DNA of 64,000 bases from Desulfitobacterium sp050251735 (lineage in GTDB: Bacteria > Bacillota > Desulfitobacteriia > Desulfitobacteriales > Desulfitobacteriaceae), in the NCBI GenBank assembly GCA_050251735.1, contig JBFWMF010000003.1, positions 114,478 to 178,477 of the forward strand, read 5' to 3'. The notes below the pieces were generated by a model that was not told where the DNA came from, searched no databases, and saw nothing but the letters and a program-made list of their open reading frames with translations. A program made the translations under genes and the position numbers. Positions 51,331 to 60,242 of the stretch are shown one piece after another. Each line of letters starts with the position of its first letter. Position 1 is the first letter of the stretch.

Positions 51331-51930
51331 ATGATAGATGAATTGATAGTGGTCGAAGGAAAAAATGATGCCCATGCTGTGCGAAGAGCTTTAGGGGCTG
51401 TGGATATCCTGTGGACAGATGGGTATGGATTAACCCAGGAAAAATTAGATTTTATTGCTGAGGCGGCGCTGCGGAGCGGAGTCATTGTTTTTACAGACCC
51501 TGATTCAGTAGGGGAGCAAATCCGCGCACGCATTTGCCAGCGAGTCCCGAGTGCCAAACATGTGTACCTTGCTAAAAAGGATGCGCGCTCGAAGAATGAT
51601 GATGATATCGGGGTTGAAAATGCCCGGCCTGAGGATATACGACAGGCTTTTGCGAAGATAAGAAGTGGTTCTCTCGAGACTGGACAGGAGAAGAGCGGCG
51701 GTCAAAAGGATAAGCATATGGACCAGAACGCCTTTGAAGCGAAGGATCTGTGGGAGGCTGGTTTGGTCGGATCTAAGGACTCTAATCAGCGGCGCTTGGC
51801 AGTAGGCAAGTTATTGGGGATAGGGGATGCTAATGGTAAGCAGTTTCTGCGGCGGTTAAATCTTTTTGGCATTACCCGTGAGGAGTTCGCTAAGGCAGTA
51901 AGGGAGGCAAGGCATGGAGAACGCAGCTAA
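51331..51930 (+). CDS. rnmV: Ribonuclease M5
   Basis: 199 aa TOPRIM nuclease that matures 5S rRNA. The TOPRIM glutamate is in IVVEGKNDAHAV (E9) and the DxD motif is in FTDPDSVGEQIR (about 55-57). The family tail DNGKQFLRRLN-like (DANGKQFLRRLNLFGITREEF) is present. It overlaps rsmA by 17 bp, an arrangement also found in Bacillus (rnmV-ksgA). It has a clear GAGAGGG upstream. Confidence 0.95.
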   Translation: MIDELIVVEGKNDAHAVRRALGAVDILWTDGYGLTQEKLDFIAEAALRSGVIVFTDPDSVGEQIRARICQRVPSAKHVYLAKKDARSKNDDDIGVENARPEDIRQAFAKIRSGSLETGQEKSGGQKDKHMDQNAFEAKDLWEAGLVGSKDSNQRRLAVGKLLGIGDANGKQFLRRLNLFGITREEFAKAVREARHGERS

Positions 51931-52750
51931 TTATACTCGGCGTTTGCAGAAGGGCGGAGCGAAGGCCCGCAAATCCTTAGGTCAAAACTTTCTGATCGAT
52001 GACCTGATTATCGAAAAAATTGTTTCAGCAGGAGTTCGGGATCCTGAGCTACCGATCGTGGAGATTGGACCGGGGTTAGGTGTACTGACCCGCGTCTTAG
52101 CGACAAAGGCAGAAAAGCTATGGGCTGTGGAGCTGGATCGGGAAAAAGTGACCCTTCTCCAGCGTGAGTTGCAAGGCTTGCCTGTGGATATCTTAAATAT
52201 GGATGCCCTAAAGTTGGATTTAGCGGAAATTTGGGGTGATCAAAAAGGAGTTCTTGTCGGTAACCTCCCCTATTACATCACAAGTCCCCTTCTTATGCAT
52301 TTTTTTGAGCAAAAGGACTCTCTGCAAAGTATGGTGGTCATGGTGCAAAAGGAAGTAGCTGATCGCTTGATTGCGAAGCCCGGGGGCAAAGACTATGGGA
52401 TCCTTTCCATAGCGGCGCAAATCTCTGCCCAAGGGGAGAAGCTTTTTGAGGTTCCGCCGCAGGCCTTCTGGCCAGCTCCGAAAGTCACTTCGGCAGTGGT
52501 TCGCTTCGAGCTTCGTCCATATCCTGGCTTCAACGTGTCGGAAAAGGATTTCTTCCGAGTAGTTAAAGCCTCCTTTAGTCAGCGGCGCAAGACCTTAGGG
52601 AATTCCTTAGCTGGCGGACTTAGCTTGGATAAAAAAGTGGTGAGTGAGATTCTGGCTGAGGCCGGCATTGATCAGCAACGGAGAGCTGAGACTCTGAGCA
52701 TCGAGGAATTCCAGGCCGTGACGGAAGTCGTTTTAAAATCCATAAGATAA
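51914..52750 (+). CDS. rsmA: 16S rRNA dimethyladenosine transferase RsmA (KsgA)
   Basis: 278 aa. SAM motif VEIGPGLGVLTRVLA, catalytic NLPYYITSPLLMHF and the C-terminal ASFSQRRKTLGNSL signature. It dimethylates two adjacent adenosines in helix 45 of 16S rRNA, a late step of small-subunit assembly. It begins inside the end of rnmV with GGGAGG upstream. It ends the plus-strand run at a bidirectional terminator. Confidence 0.96.
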   Translation: MENAANYTRRLQKGGAKARKSLGQNFLIDDLIIEKIVSAGVRDPELPIVEIGPGLGVLTRVLATKAEKLWAVELDREKVTLLQRELQGLPVDILNMDALKLDLAEIWGDQKGVLVGNLPYYITSPLLMHFFEQKDSLQSMVVMVQKEVADRLIAKPGGKDYGILSIAAQISAQGEKLFEVPPQAFWPAPKVTSAVVRFELRPYPGFNVSEKDFFRVVKASFSQRRKTLGNSLAGGLSLDKKVVSEILAEAGIDQQRRAETLSIEEFQAVTEVVLKSIR

Positions 52751-52817
52751 TGAATAAAGAGAAACAGCAAAATATAAATTGCGTCAGTTTAAGATATAAG
52801 GGTTAGTTCAATAATAG

Positions 52818-52860
52818 AAAAGCGCCTACGTAAGCAATAAAATGCAACGCAGGCGCTTTC
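52818..52860. terminator. Bidirectional terminator between rsmA and MTHFR genes
   Basis: AAAGCGCCT (52818-52826) pairs with AGGCGCTTT (52851-52859), extended by CGT/ACG with a bulge. T residues follow on both strands. Confidence 0.85.
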
Positions 52861-52873
52861 TCTATCATTAGAA

Positions 52874-54421
52874 TTATTTCTGTTCTTCTTCCGGAGTAGG
52901 GATGCCCAAGATCTTTCCGGAATGGTCTTTACCTAAGAAGAAGTTAGACCAGGAGGAGGTCTGATAGAGATCCCAATTAGCGGGAGGAATGTGATGAGAA
53001 TCTAGGTCTCCTTCTTCACCATATTTCTTTAGGCGGGCATAGGCCCTGACATAAACACATTGTTTTTCGTTGGGGTACACTTCACACCAACCCTGATAGC
53101 TGCCACCGCAGGCGCCATTGCGTTGATTTTTGGGGCATTGGGACATAGGGCAGAGATAGGCTAATTCAAACATAGCACAATCTCCACAGTCCTTACAGTC
53201 ATTTGTAATGACTTTGGCAAGGTGCTCTAAGCTATGCTTGCGGTTATCGTTCCGGGCTTTATAGAACTTCCGCATGACCGGGAAAAGGTTTTTGTTAGGG
53301 GTGAAGAGCATACTGTGCATCAATCGCATACCGCTGTAAACAACACCGACAGGTGAATTTAGGGGCAAGCTCTTCCGATTCACAGGAGTCGTAGTATTCA
53401 GACCAGTTTTAGAGTCCTTTTCATAATAGTAGAAACCATTAGGCATGGGATAATCAAACTCAGGTACAAGACTCATCCATTCTTTGCTGAGCTCCTCGCC
53501 CTTAGTGATGATATACTCCACTTGCTCGTATTTAAGATTATGTCCACCGATATGCACGCCGCTAAAGCCCATACCTTTCATGAGGGCATACATCTTGGCC
53601 GCTCTTAGCAAGCGAGCACTTAAGCCTTTATCCTCAGCAACACGTTCCTTATCTATTTCGGCTAAGAGTTTGTCCGTTACCACGCAGCCTGGTAGCTGAT
53701 TCTGGTTCATGATTTTGGCAGCGCCGTAGGGAAGAACGTAGATGTTGCCGACCAAGGGAACATTCAAATCATTGAGCTTCATAAATTGCAATACTTCGTG
53801 AATTTTTCGGACATCATAGCCAAGCTGGGTGACAATGAACTGTGCTCCGCTAGCCACTTTCTTTTTTAATTTATAGTACTGGACCATAAGCTCCGCTTCA
53901 GTTGCCTTAAAAGGAGAGACTGCAGCGCCAGCAAAAAAATCACTGGGCTGATGATATGACATCCCTTTAGGTCCCGGTATGCCTAGACCTTCATTCATCT
54001 GGGAGATAAGTTCTAGGGTGTGCGTGGGATCGAGGTCAAAGACCGGCTTGGGACGACCTTGAAAGCCCGAGACAGTGTAGTCCCCAGTCATCACCAGAAG
54101 ATTACGGACTTCAGCCCGATCAAGAGCATAGAGTTGGCTTTCCATCTGATTGCGGTTTTTATCTTTGCAGGTAAAGTGTACCAGAGGTTCAATCCCCAGC
54201 TTGAGAATCTCTTGTCCGAGATAATCAGCGAGAATGGCGGGATTTCCACCAGGATTATCGGTAATGGTTAAGGCATGCACCTTGCCACCCTTAGCTGCCT
54301 GCTCTGCTGCGAGCAAGGCGTTTTCTTGAGCCTTCTCACGTGCTCCTCTCCCCGGAACCAATTCCCATGTAATGGAGAGAGTATTAGGGTCTAATAAAGA
54401 CTGTTTAAAACGGTTCTCCAT
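52874..54421 (-). CDS. Methylenetetrahydrofolate reductase with MTHFR C-terminal Cys-rich domain
   Basis: 515 aa. N-terminal MTHFR TIM barrel (about 1-300): WELVPGRG, ALTITDNPGGNP, LVHFTCKDKNRNQMESQLYAL, NLLVMTGDY and GAQFIVTQLGYD. A C-terminal domain (about 400-490) of the MTHFR_C type has a dense cysteine set (CKDCGDCAMFELAYLCPMSQC, then CGG, WCEV and QCVY). In anaerobes the latter is usually a separate MetV protein; here both are in one chain. It reduces methylene-THF to methyl-THF in C1 metabolism. Single gene, minus strand, unlike its neighbours. Confidence 0.9.
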   Translation of the reverse strand: MENRFKQSLLDPNTLSITWELVPGRGAREKAQENALLAAEQAAKGGKVHALTITDNPGGNPAILADYLGQEILKLGIEPLVHFTCKDKNRNQMESQLYALDRAEVRNLLVMTGDYTVSGFQGRPKPVFDLDPTHTLELISQMNEGLGIPGPKGMSYHQPSDFFAGAAVSPFKATEAELMVQYYKLKKKVASGAQFIVTQLGYDVRKIHEVLQFMKLNDLNVPLVGNIYVLPYGAAKIMNQNQLPGCVVTDKLLAEIDKERVAEDKGLSARLLRAAKMYALMKGMGFSGVHIGGHNLKYEQVEYIITKGEELSKEWMSLVPEFDYPMPNGFYYYEKDSKTGLNTTTPVNRKSLPLNSPVGVVYSGMRLMHSMLFTPNKNLFPVMRKFYKARNDNRKHSLEHLAKVITNDCKDCGDCAMFELAYLCPMSQCPKNQRNGACGGSYQGWCEVYPNEKQCVYVRAYARLKKYGEEGDLDSHHIPPANWDLYQTSSWSNFFLGKDHSGKILGIPTPEEEQK

Positions 54422-55061
54422 TTCTATCCCTTTCCCTTCCCTATTTGTTCTTTTCCAATCATAGCCACAGGAAACTTACTCTTATTGCCTCCTTCCGAGC
54501 AGAATAAACGAAAGATAAAAACAGGCCATACTAATTGTATAACAATTTGGACAATTCTTTCAATTAAAAAAATCATTTTGTATATCTTTTGTTCGATAGT
54601 ATCTAGAGGATCTTGAAAATCAAGGGTAAGTTCTTATAAATGCCAATAATTTGACTAGAAGCTCGTAAAGTCTCTACCCAGAATTTTACACTAAGAACAT
54701 CGCCTTTTCAATGTGTGTAAAAAAAACTCCTGATTATGCTAAAACAGGAAGCAAAGATCCTTACATCGATATAGGACCAATGGCTGAAATCAATAGGACT
54801 AAAGTCAGAGTATTATGGGACTAAAGCGAAAATGTTCGACTCATGAAATAAGAAAGAGGAAAAAGGAAAATTTTAACGAATATTAATTAAGGTTTGCATT
54901 TTTGGTATCGGATTGAGCAAGATGGGCCAATTTAATAATTACTAGATTCATACTGCTATACATTTAAGGAAGGAGGGTACGAAGAGTGCAGATACCAAGA
55001 GAGTCCGGATACTATACATAGGGTTGAACTAAAGATGAACTAAAGAAAGAGGTAGAAATAA
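54422..55061. other. 640-bp gene-free region between MTHFR and the chemoreceptor
   Basis: AT-rich, with no coding frame. It must contain the minus-strand promoter for the MTHFR gene and the plus-strand promoter for the chemoreceptor. Two identical GGACTAAAG boxes (54796-54804 and 54818-54826) lie 22 bp apart. I see no recognisable riboswitch. Confidence 0.4.
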
Positions 55062-56831
55062 GTGAAAAGTATCAGAACCCGGTTAATTCTCGCGTTTCTC
55101 ATGGCAACGATATTGATGGCAGTTGTTGTTGGCGGCTATAATATATTTACCCAAATGTCAATTTCTAAAGATAATGTGCAGTCTTACAGGGATACCCTTT
55201 TTGAGGAATATGACCGAGGAATTAAAACGGATGTCGAGATTGCCATTAGCCTAATTGAAAAGGTATATAAGGAACAACAAGCAGGTCTGCTCACCGAGGA
55301 TCAAGCCAAGGTCAAAGCCGCTGACTTGGTAAGGGAGCTTCGCTTTGAAGGAGGAAATTACTTCTGGATTGATACCACAGAGGGAGTCAACGTGGTTCTT
55401 CTAGGTCGGGATACAGAAGGCAAAAGCCGAATCGATGCGAAAGACCCCAATGGGTTTGCTTTTGTAAAAGATGGCTTCATTAAGAATGGGATTCAAGAGG
55501 GTGGAGGCTATTCTGATTATGAATTTGCCAAACCCAATGAAACAGATCCTACTCCCAAGAGAGGTTATACCCTGGTCTTTCAACCTTACGGCTGGGTTGT
55601 GGGTACCGGTAACTGGGTGGATGACATTGAACTAAAAGTGGCTGAAAAAGAACTAGTATATCAAGAGCAGTTGACTAAAGATATCACTAAAACAGGACTA
55701 GCTGTGATCATTGGTCTTTTAGTTGTTGTCGTTTTTGCCTTTTGGATGAGTCAAAAGATTGCGAAGCAGATTCAACGGGTTGCATTAGGGGCCAAAGAGG
55801 TTGCCCAGGGGAATCTGAATATAGATAAGATTGCAATCGATTCTCAGGATGAGCTGGGTCAATTGGCGCAAGACTTTAATTTAATGACCGAAAATCTTAC
55901 TCAGTTAGTAAAGCAGATTTCCCAGGCAGCAGAACATGTGGCTTCTTCATCCCAACAATTATCTGCAGGAGCCGAGCAATCCGCTCAAGCATCGAATGAG
56001 GTTGCCGCAGCGATTACTGAGGTTGCCCAAGGTACGGAAAGGCAAATGAATGCGGTGAATCATGTGGCTGCTGTCGTGGAAGAAATGGCAGCAGGAATGG
56101 AACAAGTTTTGACCAATACAGAATATGTTGTTCGTTCCGCTGAGGGTACAGCCCAAGCAGCAAAAAAGGGCCAACAATCAATTCACACGACCATAGATCA
56201 AATGGATCATATCCAAAAGGCTGTTCATAATAGCGCTACCTTAGTGGAACAGCTGGGTGTCCGTTCTCAAGAGATTGGTCAGATTGTGGAAACCATTTCT
56301 GCCATTGCCGATCAAACGAATCTCTTATCCCTCAATGCAGCTATCGAAGCCGCGAGAGCTGGCGAACAGGGACGAGGGTTCTCTGTGGTGGCCGAGGAGG
56401 TCCGCAAGCTGGCTGAGCAATCCCAAGCTGCTGCCAAACAAATCGCCGATCTAATTGGGGGAATTCAAAACGATACGAATAAAGCTGTAGAAGCAATGAA
56501 GTATGGAACCCAAGAGGTAGAGACAGGAGCTAAGGTGGTAACACAGGCCGGGAGTGCCTTTGAAGAAATTGCCCGGCTCATTCAAGAAGTCACTGAGAAA
56601 GTTAAAGGAATGTCTCAGGAGATTGAACAAATTTCACAAGGCAGCGAACAGATTGTGTCCTCCGTTCATGAAGTGGACCAAATCAGCAAGTCGATTGCTG
56701 GACAAACTCAAAATGTTTCCGCATCTACAGAAGAACAATCTGCATCAGTAGAGGAGATCGCTTCTTCCAGTCAGGTTCTAGCCAGAATGTCTGAGGAAAT
56801 GGAGCAGGCCTTAAGAAAATTCAAGATATAA
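55062..56831 (+). CDS. Methyl-accepting chemotaxis protein with Cache sensor
   Basis: 589 aa from a GTG preceded by AGAGG. TM1 about 7-28. The extracellular single-Cache-type domain about 30-205 contains GGNYFWIDTTEG, DPNGFAFVKDGFIKNG and GYTLVFQPYGWVVGTGNWVDDI. TM2 is about 211-230, then HAMP and a long cytoplasmic coiled coil. The conserved tip is SAIADQTNLLSLNAAIEAAR and the region after it GEQGRGFSVVAEEVRKLAEQS. It senses an unknown small molecule and signals to CheA. No che genes are adjacent. Confidence 0.95.
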   Translation: MKSIRTRLILAFLMATILMAVVVGGYNIFTQMSISKDNVQSYRDTLFEEYDRGIKTDVEIAISLIEKVYKEQQAGLLTEDQAKVKAADLVRELRFEGGNYFWIDTTEGVNVVLLGRDTEGKSRIDAKDPNGFAFVKDGFIKNGIQEGGGYSDYEFAKPNETDPTPKRGYTLVFQPYGWVVGTGNWVDDIELKVAEKELVYQEQLTKDITKTGLAVIIGLLVVVVFAFWMSQKIAKQIQRVALGAKEVAQGNLNIDKIAIDSQDELGQLAQDFNLMTENLTQLVKQISQAAEHVASSSQQLSAGAEQSAQASNEVAAAITEVAQGTERQMNAVNHVAAVVEEMAAGMEQVLTNTEYVVRSAEGTAQAAKKGQQSIHTTIDQMDHIQKAVHNSATLVEQLGVRSQEIGQIVETISAIADQTNLLSLNAAIEAARAGEQGRGFSVVAEEVRKLAEQSQAAAKQIADLIGGIQNDTNKAVEAMKYGTQEVETGAKVVTQAGSAFEEIARLIQEVTEKVKGMSQEIEQISQGSEQIVSSVHEVDQISKSIAGQTQNVSASTEEQSASVEEIASSSQVLARMSEEMEQALRKFKI

Positions 56832-56842
56832 AAGTCACTGGT

Positions 56843-57598
56843 TTAAACTAAAAACCCAATGCCAAGAAGAATGGCAAGCAGAATGGGTTGATGAATTAAA
56901 TAGATTGCTAAGGAGTGGCGGCTGATCCAGGTAAAGATGGGGTCAGCCGCTCTTTCTTTGTACGTATTAGAAGACATATGATGTTCTTTATTAGATGCTG
57001 GGTTTTCAATATTCCCTTTTAGTTTTCGAGAGGTGGCAAGAAAATAACGATAGGCGAGAATCCCCAAGAAGGTTGCTCCACTATAGGGAAACAAGGGATA
57101 GTAATCCATTGATGAAAAACCAGGATACATGAGGCCTAGGGGAAGTGCTAAGTGCATATCTACAACAATTTCTGAGAAATAAAAGCCTAGAGAAAGTGCA
57201 AGAACAGTAGCAAAAATGAGGACAGCATTCGGCAGCCTTCGTAACAGCGGATAGAGAAGCAACATTACCCCTAAGAAGTGGAGAATCCCGAAGCGGACAT
57301 ACTGCTCGGGAAAGATGATGTAAGTCACTAAGGTAATAATCATCCCAAAGAAAAGTACACGAAGCCCATTCTTAACCGCACTGTTGCTAAAACCACTGCT
57401 CAGTCCGGAGAGGAATATAAACAGAAGAGCAGCAGTTTTACCAACCACAAACCAAAAAGGAGCATTCACATTCACATTAAGGGTGGTCCACTGATCTAAA
57501 TCATAAACTAAATGATAGAGAATCATCAATACAAGGGCTAGAGTTCGTAAATAGTCAATTACCAGAACGCGTTGTTGGGTCAATTGCTTCACCATCAC
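56843..57598 (-). CDS. DUF1624 (heparan-alpha-glucosaminide N-acetyltransferase-like) membrane protein
   Basis: 251 aa, about seven membrane helices. The N terminus RVLVIDYLRTLALVLMILYHLVYDLDQ is the DUF1624 signature, with the Asp and His thought to be catalytic in acyltransferases of this group. Later segments include FGILHFLGVMLLLYPLLRR and the end SLAIYLIHQPILLAILLG. It may acetylate a cell-surface glycan. It is downstream of the GT2 gene on the same strand, with a 14-bp perfect hairpin just before its start. Confidence 0.85.
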   Translation of the reverse strand: MMVKQLTQQRVLVIDYLRTLALVLMILYHLVYDLDQWTTLNVNVNAPFWFVVGKTAALLFIFLSGLSSGFSNSAVKNGLRVLFFGMIITLVTYIIFPEQYVRFGILHFLGVMLLLYPLLRRLPNAVLIFATVLALSLGFYFSEIVVDMHLALPLGLMYPGFSSMDYYPLFPYSGATFLGILAYRYFLATSRKLKGNIENPASNKEHHMSSNTYKERAADPIFTWISRHSLAIYLIHQPILLAILLGIGFLV

Positions 57599-57616
57599 TT
57601 CAAATTAAATGTATGA

Positions 57617-57648
57617 GTAAGGCCTGTCAACTCTTTGACAGGCCTTAC
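57617..57648 (-). terminator. Perfect 14-bp hairpin before the DUF1624 gene
   Basis: GTAAGGCCTGTCAA (57617-57630) and its exact complement (57635-57648) with a 4-nt loop. There is no T run on either strand, so it may be a weak GT2 terminator or a regulatory hairpin in the leader of the DUF1624 gene. Confidence 0.5.
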
Positions 57649-57728
57649 TTTGCGAAGACAATGCCTTCGGGTTTTTCTCTATTATATCAGGTAATATGGT
57701 GAACACCAAGTAACAGGAGTAGCAATAA

Positions 57729-58580
57729 TCAACCGTTACACCAGTCAGTATTTGTGGGAATAATTAGATGCTTTTCACAATAGGAATGAGAGGCGTTTAA
57801 AGATTCCGCCCAAAGCTGGAGTAGATCGAACCGTCGATCGGGGTGATAGCCTAACATTTTGTGTTTTTCAAGAGAGCGTGTAACCTCTTGGCCTCGGGCA
57901 AGTGTCAAGCCCATGACGCAATCCCCTATAATTGTCTCTGCAATAAGACGAGCATGACGGCGGTGTTTACGAGGCGACTTAAGATCCTGATGGCGAATTG
58001 AGGTAGCCACCTTGACATTGAGATCATAACGCTTTGCAAACACTAAGGTAAGGGGAGGAATAGCAATAGCTTCAGGGCTAAGCAGGCTAAGGGCTTTAGC
58101 TGATAAAGCATGGGGGCCATGGGTGGGAGTGGCATTGCCTAATGTTTGAAAATACCCAAGCTCCTTATTCAAATTACCTCGAAAGCGGAGGACGAGCTTG
58201 GCAAGCTTGGCCCGGTTTGTAATGTAGGGATAGCAGTTAGTTAAGGCTATATCCGTGCCTTCATCCAAAGCGTCTAACAAGTCCTGAAGCTCTGTAAAAA
58301 CATTCCCCGAAATATCCCCATCCACGAAAAGGACACCAGGGGAGTTTGTAGAGCAGGCATAAAGGGCACCAATCGCCCGAGGTACATCAATGCCTAGGGG
58401 TTCAGCAAAATAGATAGTATGAATTCGTTGATCCGGGATGGTACGAGTCAAATCAAGGGTCCGATCCGTACAACCATTCAAGACCAAAATGATGCGTTGG
58501 ATGGGCAACCTTAATACCGTGGTCAGGACGGCAAGAATACTTTTTTCTTCATTATGAGCGGGTATGACTACATCATACAT
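57729..58580 (-). CDS. Family 2 glycosyltransferase
   Basis: 283 aa. GT-A fold: VVIPAHNEEKSI at the N terminus, LVLNGCTDRT, and the metal-binding FVDGDIS (about 95-101). No membrane helix. The C-terminal third is basic with several histidines (KSPRKHRRHARLIAETIIGD). It transfers a sugar from a nucleotide-sugar to an unknown acceptor. It lies divergent from yabG and upstream of the DUF1624 gene. A joint role in spore or surface glycan modification is only an inference. Confidence 0.85.
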   Translation of the reverse strand: MYDVVIPAHNEEKSILAVLTTVLRLPIQRIILVLNGCTDRTLDLTRTIPDQRIHTIYFAEPLGIDVPRAIGALYACSTNSPGVLFVDGDISGNVFTELQDLLDALDEGTDIALTNCYPYITNRAKLAKLVLRFRGNLNKELGYFQTLGNATPTHGPHALSAKALSLLSPEAIAIPPLTLVFAKRYDLNVKVATSIRHQDLKSPRKHRRHARLIAETIIGDCVMGLTLARGQEVTRSLEKHKMLGYHPDRRFDLLQLWAESLNASHSYCEKHLIIPTNTDWCNG

Positions 58581-58695
58581 GCTATCCCCCCTTAGGGAAG
58601 CGCTACTTATTTAAAACGTTTTCTCTATATTTATATGCCGTTTTTTATGTTCGGTCATAGGATATAGAGTAGAGGCAGGAAGGAGGTCGCGAATT

Positions 58696-59526
58696 TTGAA
58701 AGTTGGCGACATTGTGGCTAGACAGTCCCATAAACAAGATTTGTTTTTCCGCATTGAGCAGATCATGTTGATGAAGGGTGAGCGGATTGCCATTTTGAAG
58801 GGGATTAATCTTCGGCTGATTGCCGATGCCCCTCTTCACGATTTGATTCAAAAGAGTCCTGCAGAGGTTGCTCATTACCAGCGTGAGGATGACCAAGATA
58901 TATATAACAAACTGAGATTCGTGGTTAATCAGCGTAAATTTGTTCAGGAAGCACAGGATGAATTCTATGAGATTCCAGGTCGGATTCTTCATCTTGATGG
59001 GGACGAGGACTATCTGAATCAATGCATTAAGACATATCAACAGCTGGGACTAGAGGCTAAGGGAATCTGTATCTCTGAAGCTGAGCAACCGAAAAAAATT
59101 AGGCATGTTCTCCAAGAAAATCCCACGGATATTGTTGTACTCACAGGTCACGACGGGTTTTTAAAGGGAAAAAAGGATTTTAGGAGCCTTGATAGCTATC
59201 GGAGTTCACGCCATTTTGTGCAATCCGTCCTCGAGGCTCGCCGCTTTCAGCCTAATCGTGATGCCCTGGTTATCTTTGCCGGGGCCTGCCAATCCAATTA
59301 CGAAGCCATCATAAGCGCAGGAGCAAACTTTGCCTCCTCCCCTAAGCGCACCTTGATTCACGCCTTTGACCCCGTCTTCATTGTGGAGAGGATCGCCTTC
59401 ACCCCCATCGATCGCATGGTGTCCCTCAAAGAAATCATCCAGCATACAGTCACAGGAACGGACGGCCTGGGTGGAATTGAAACCCGGGGTCAGCTCCGCA
59501 AAGGATATCCTAGAAGCCCTTACTAA
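58696..59526 (+). CDS. yabG: Sporulation-specific protease YabG
   Basis: 276 aa from a TTG with AAGGAGG upstream. It opens VGDIVARQSHKQDLFFRI and contains the family stretches GRILHLDGDEDYL, DIVVLTGHDG and VIFAGACQSNYEAIISAGANFASSP, with the proposed catalytic Cys and His. YabG is a coat-associated cysteine protease that processes spore-coat proteins. The upstream CATAGGATA (58656-58664) fits a sigma-K -10 (CATANNNTA), which agrees with known sigma-K control of yabG; I could not place the -35. It is followed by a terminator. Confidence 0.94.
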   Translation: MKVGDIVARQSHKQDLFFRIEQIMLMKGERIAILKGINLRLIADAPLHDLIQKSPAEVAHYQREDDQDIYNKLRFVVNQRKFVQEAQDEFYEIPGRILHLDGDEDYLNQCIKTYQQLGLEAKGICISEAEQPKKIRHVLQENPTDIVVLTGHDGFLKGKKDFRSLDSYRSSRHFVQSVLEARRFQPNRDALVIFAGACQSNYEAIISAGANFASSPKRTLIHAFDPVFIVERIAFTPIDRMVSLKEIIQHTVTGTDGLGGIETRGQLRKGYPRSPY

Positions 59527-59534
59527 ATAGAATG

Positions 59535-59568
59535 GCGCCTGCAGTGATTGATAAATGCAGGCGCTTTT
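59535..59568 (+). terminator. Terminator after yabG
   Basis: GCGCCTGCA (59535-59543) pairs with TGCAGGCGC (59556-59564), then TTTT. Confidence 0.88.
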
Positions 59569-59601
59569 ACATGCAAGTTAAAACTTGAAAAACATGACCC
59601 A

Positions 59602-59736
59602 AGGATTTTGATTTATAAAAGAGAGCGACTTCAAAGCGAGCAGGATGCCAAACTTCGCGAAAAGTATGCAGCGGAGTGCTTGAGCGATTAGTTTGGCACC
59701 GCGCAGCTTTCTTAGCGAACGATGTAAAAAAATCCT
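59602..59736. repeat. Structured intergenic element with nested inverted repeats
   Basis: Outer arms AGGATTTT (59602-59609) / AAAATCCT (59729-59736). Inner arms TGCCAAACT (59646-59654) / AGTTTGGCA (59690-59698). A further small stem AAGTAT/GTGCTT lies between them. It sits between the convergent yabG and L,D-transpeptidase genes. It does not share the core of the tRNA-tail elements. Confidence 0.55.
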
Positions 59737-59758
59737 GGAGACAAGCTCTCAAGCTTCC

Positions 59759-60106
59759 CTACTCAGTAATAACCACCGGTGTTCCCACGCCCACCTGATT
59801 ATAAAGAGCCTCCACATGTTGATTGTGCATACGAATACAGCCTAAGGATGCCTGTGTGCCGATGCTAGAAGGCTTGTTGGTCCCGTGAATCCCGTAGTCC
59901 GGGAGGGACAGACCAAGCCAGCGGGACCCAAAGGCCCCCCCGGGGTTCATGATCTTCGTGGCCACCGCATAACTACCGATGGGTGTGGGTGTGGCATTTT
60001 TACCCACAGCGCAGGGATAGCTGGCTAAGAGTTGATTCCCGTCATAGAGCTCCAATTGTCGTGAGGAGCGACGAATAATAATTTTTCGTTGGGGTATAGG
60101 ATTCAT
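59759..60106 (-). CDS. L,D-transpeptidase (YkuD domain only)
   Basis: 115 aa, just the YkuD catalytic domain. The motif runs HGTNKPSSIGTQASLGCIRM with H74 and nucleophile C90. No signal peptide, membrane helix or LysM domain is present: the protein starts MNPIPQRKIIIRRSSRQLEL. The family makes 3-3 peptidoglycan cross-links or attaches proteins. The lack of an export signal suggests a spore-compartment role or non-classical location. AAGGAGG precedes the ATG on the minus strand. Confidence 0.9.
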   Translation of the reverse strand: MNPIPQRKIIIRRSSRQLELYDGNQLLASYPCAVGKNATPTPIGSYAVATKIMNPGGAFGSRWLGLSLPDYGIHGTNKPSSIGTQASLGCIRMHNQHVEALYNQVGVGTPVVITE

Positions 60107-60242
60107 GGATGTGCCTCCTTCTCGTTTCCTAAAATAGTTTATGAATTGCGAGAGTAAAGGTTAATTTTGAATAATCTTAGTCACTAGTGGCGGAGAATAA
60201 CTAAAGATCAAAATCCCATGAGGTAAAAAAGGGAGGAATTCC

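Noticed and set aside
54422..55061. SAM, cobalamin or c-di-GMP riboswitch before MTHFR or the chemoreceptor
   Set aside because: I looked for the typical conserved boxes on both strands and found none; only AT-rich sequence and short repeats.
59567..59752. 61-aa minus-strand frame after yabG
   Set aside because: It coincides with the structured repeat at 59602-59736 and reads through its arms; no ribosome-binding site.
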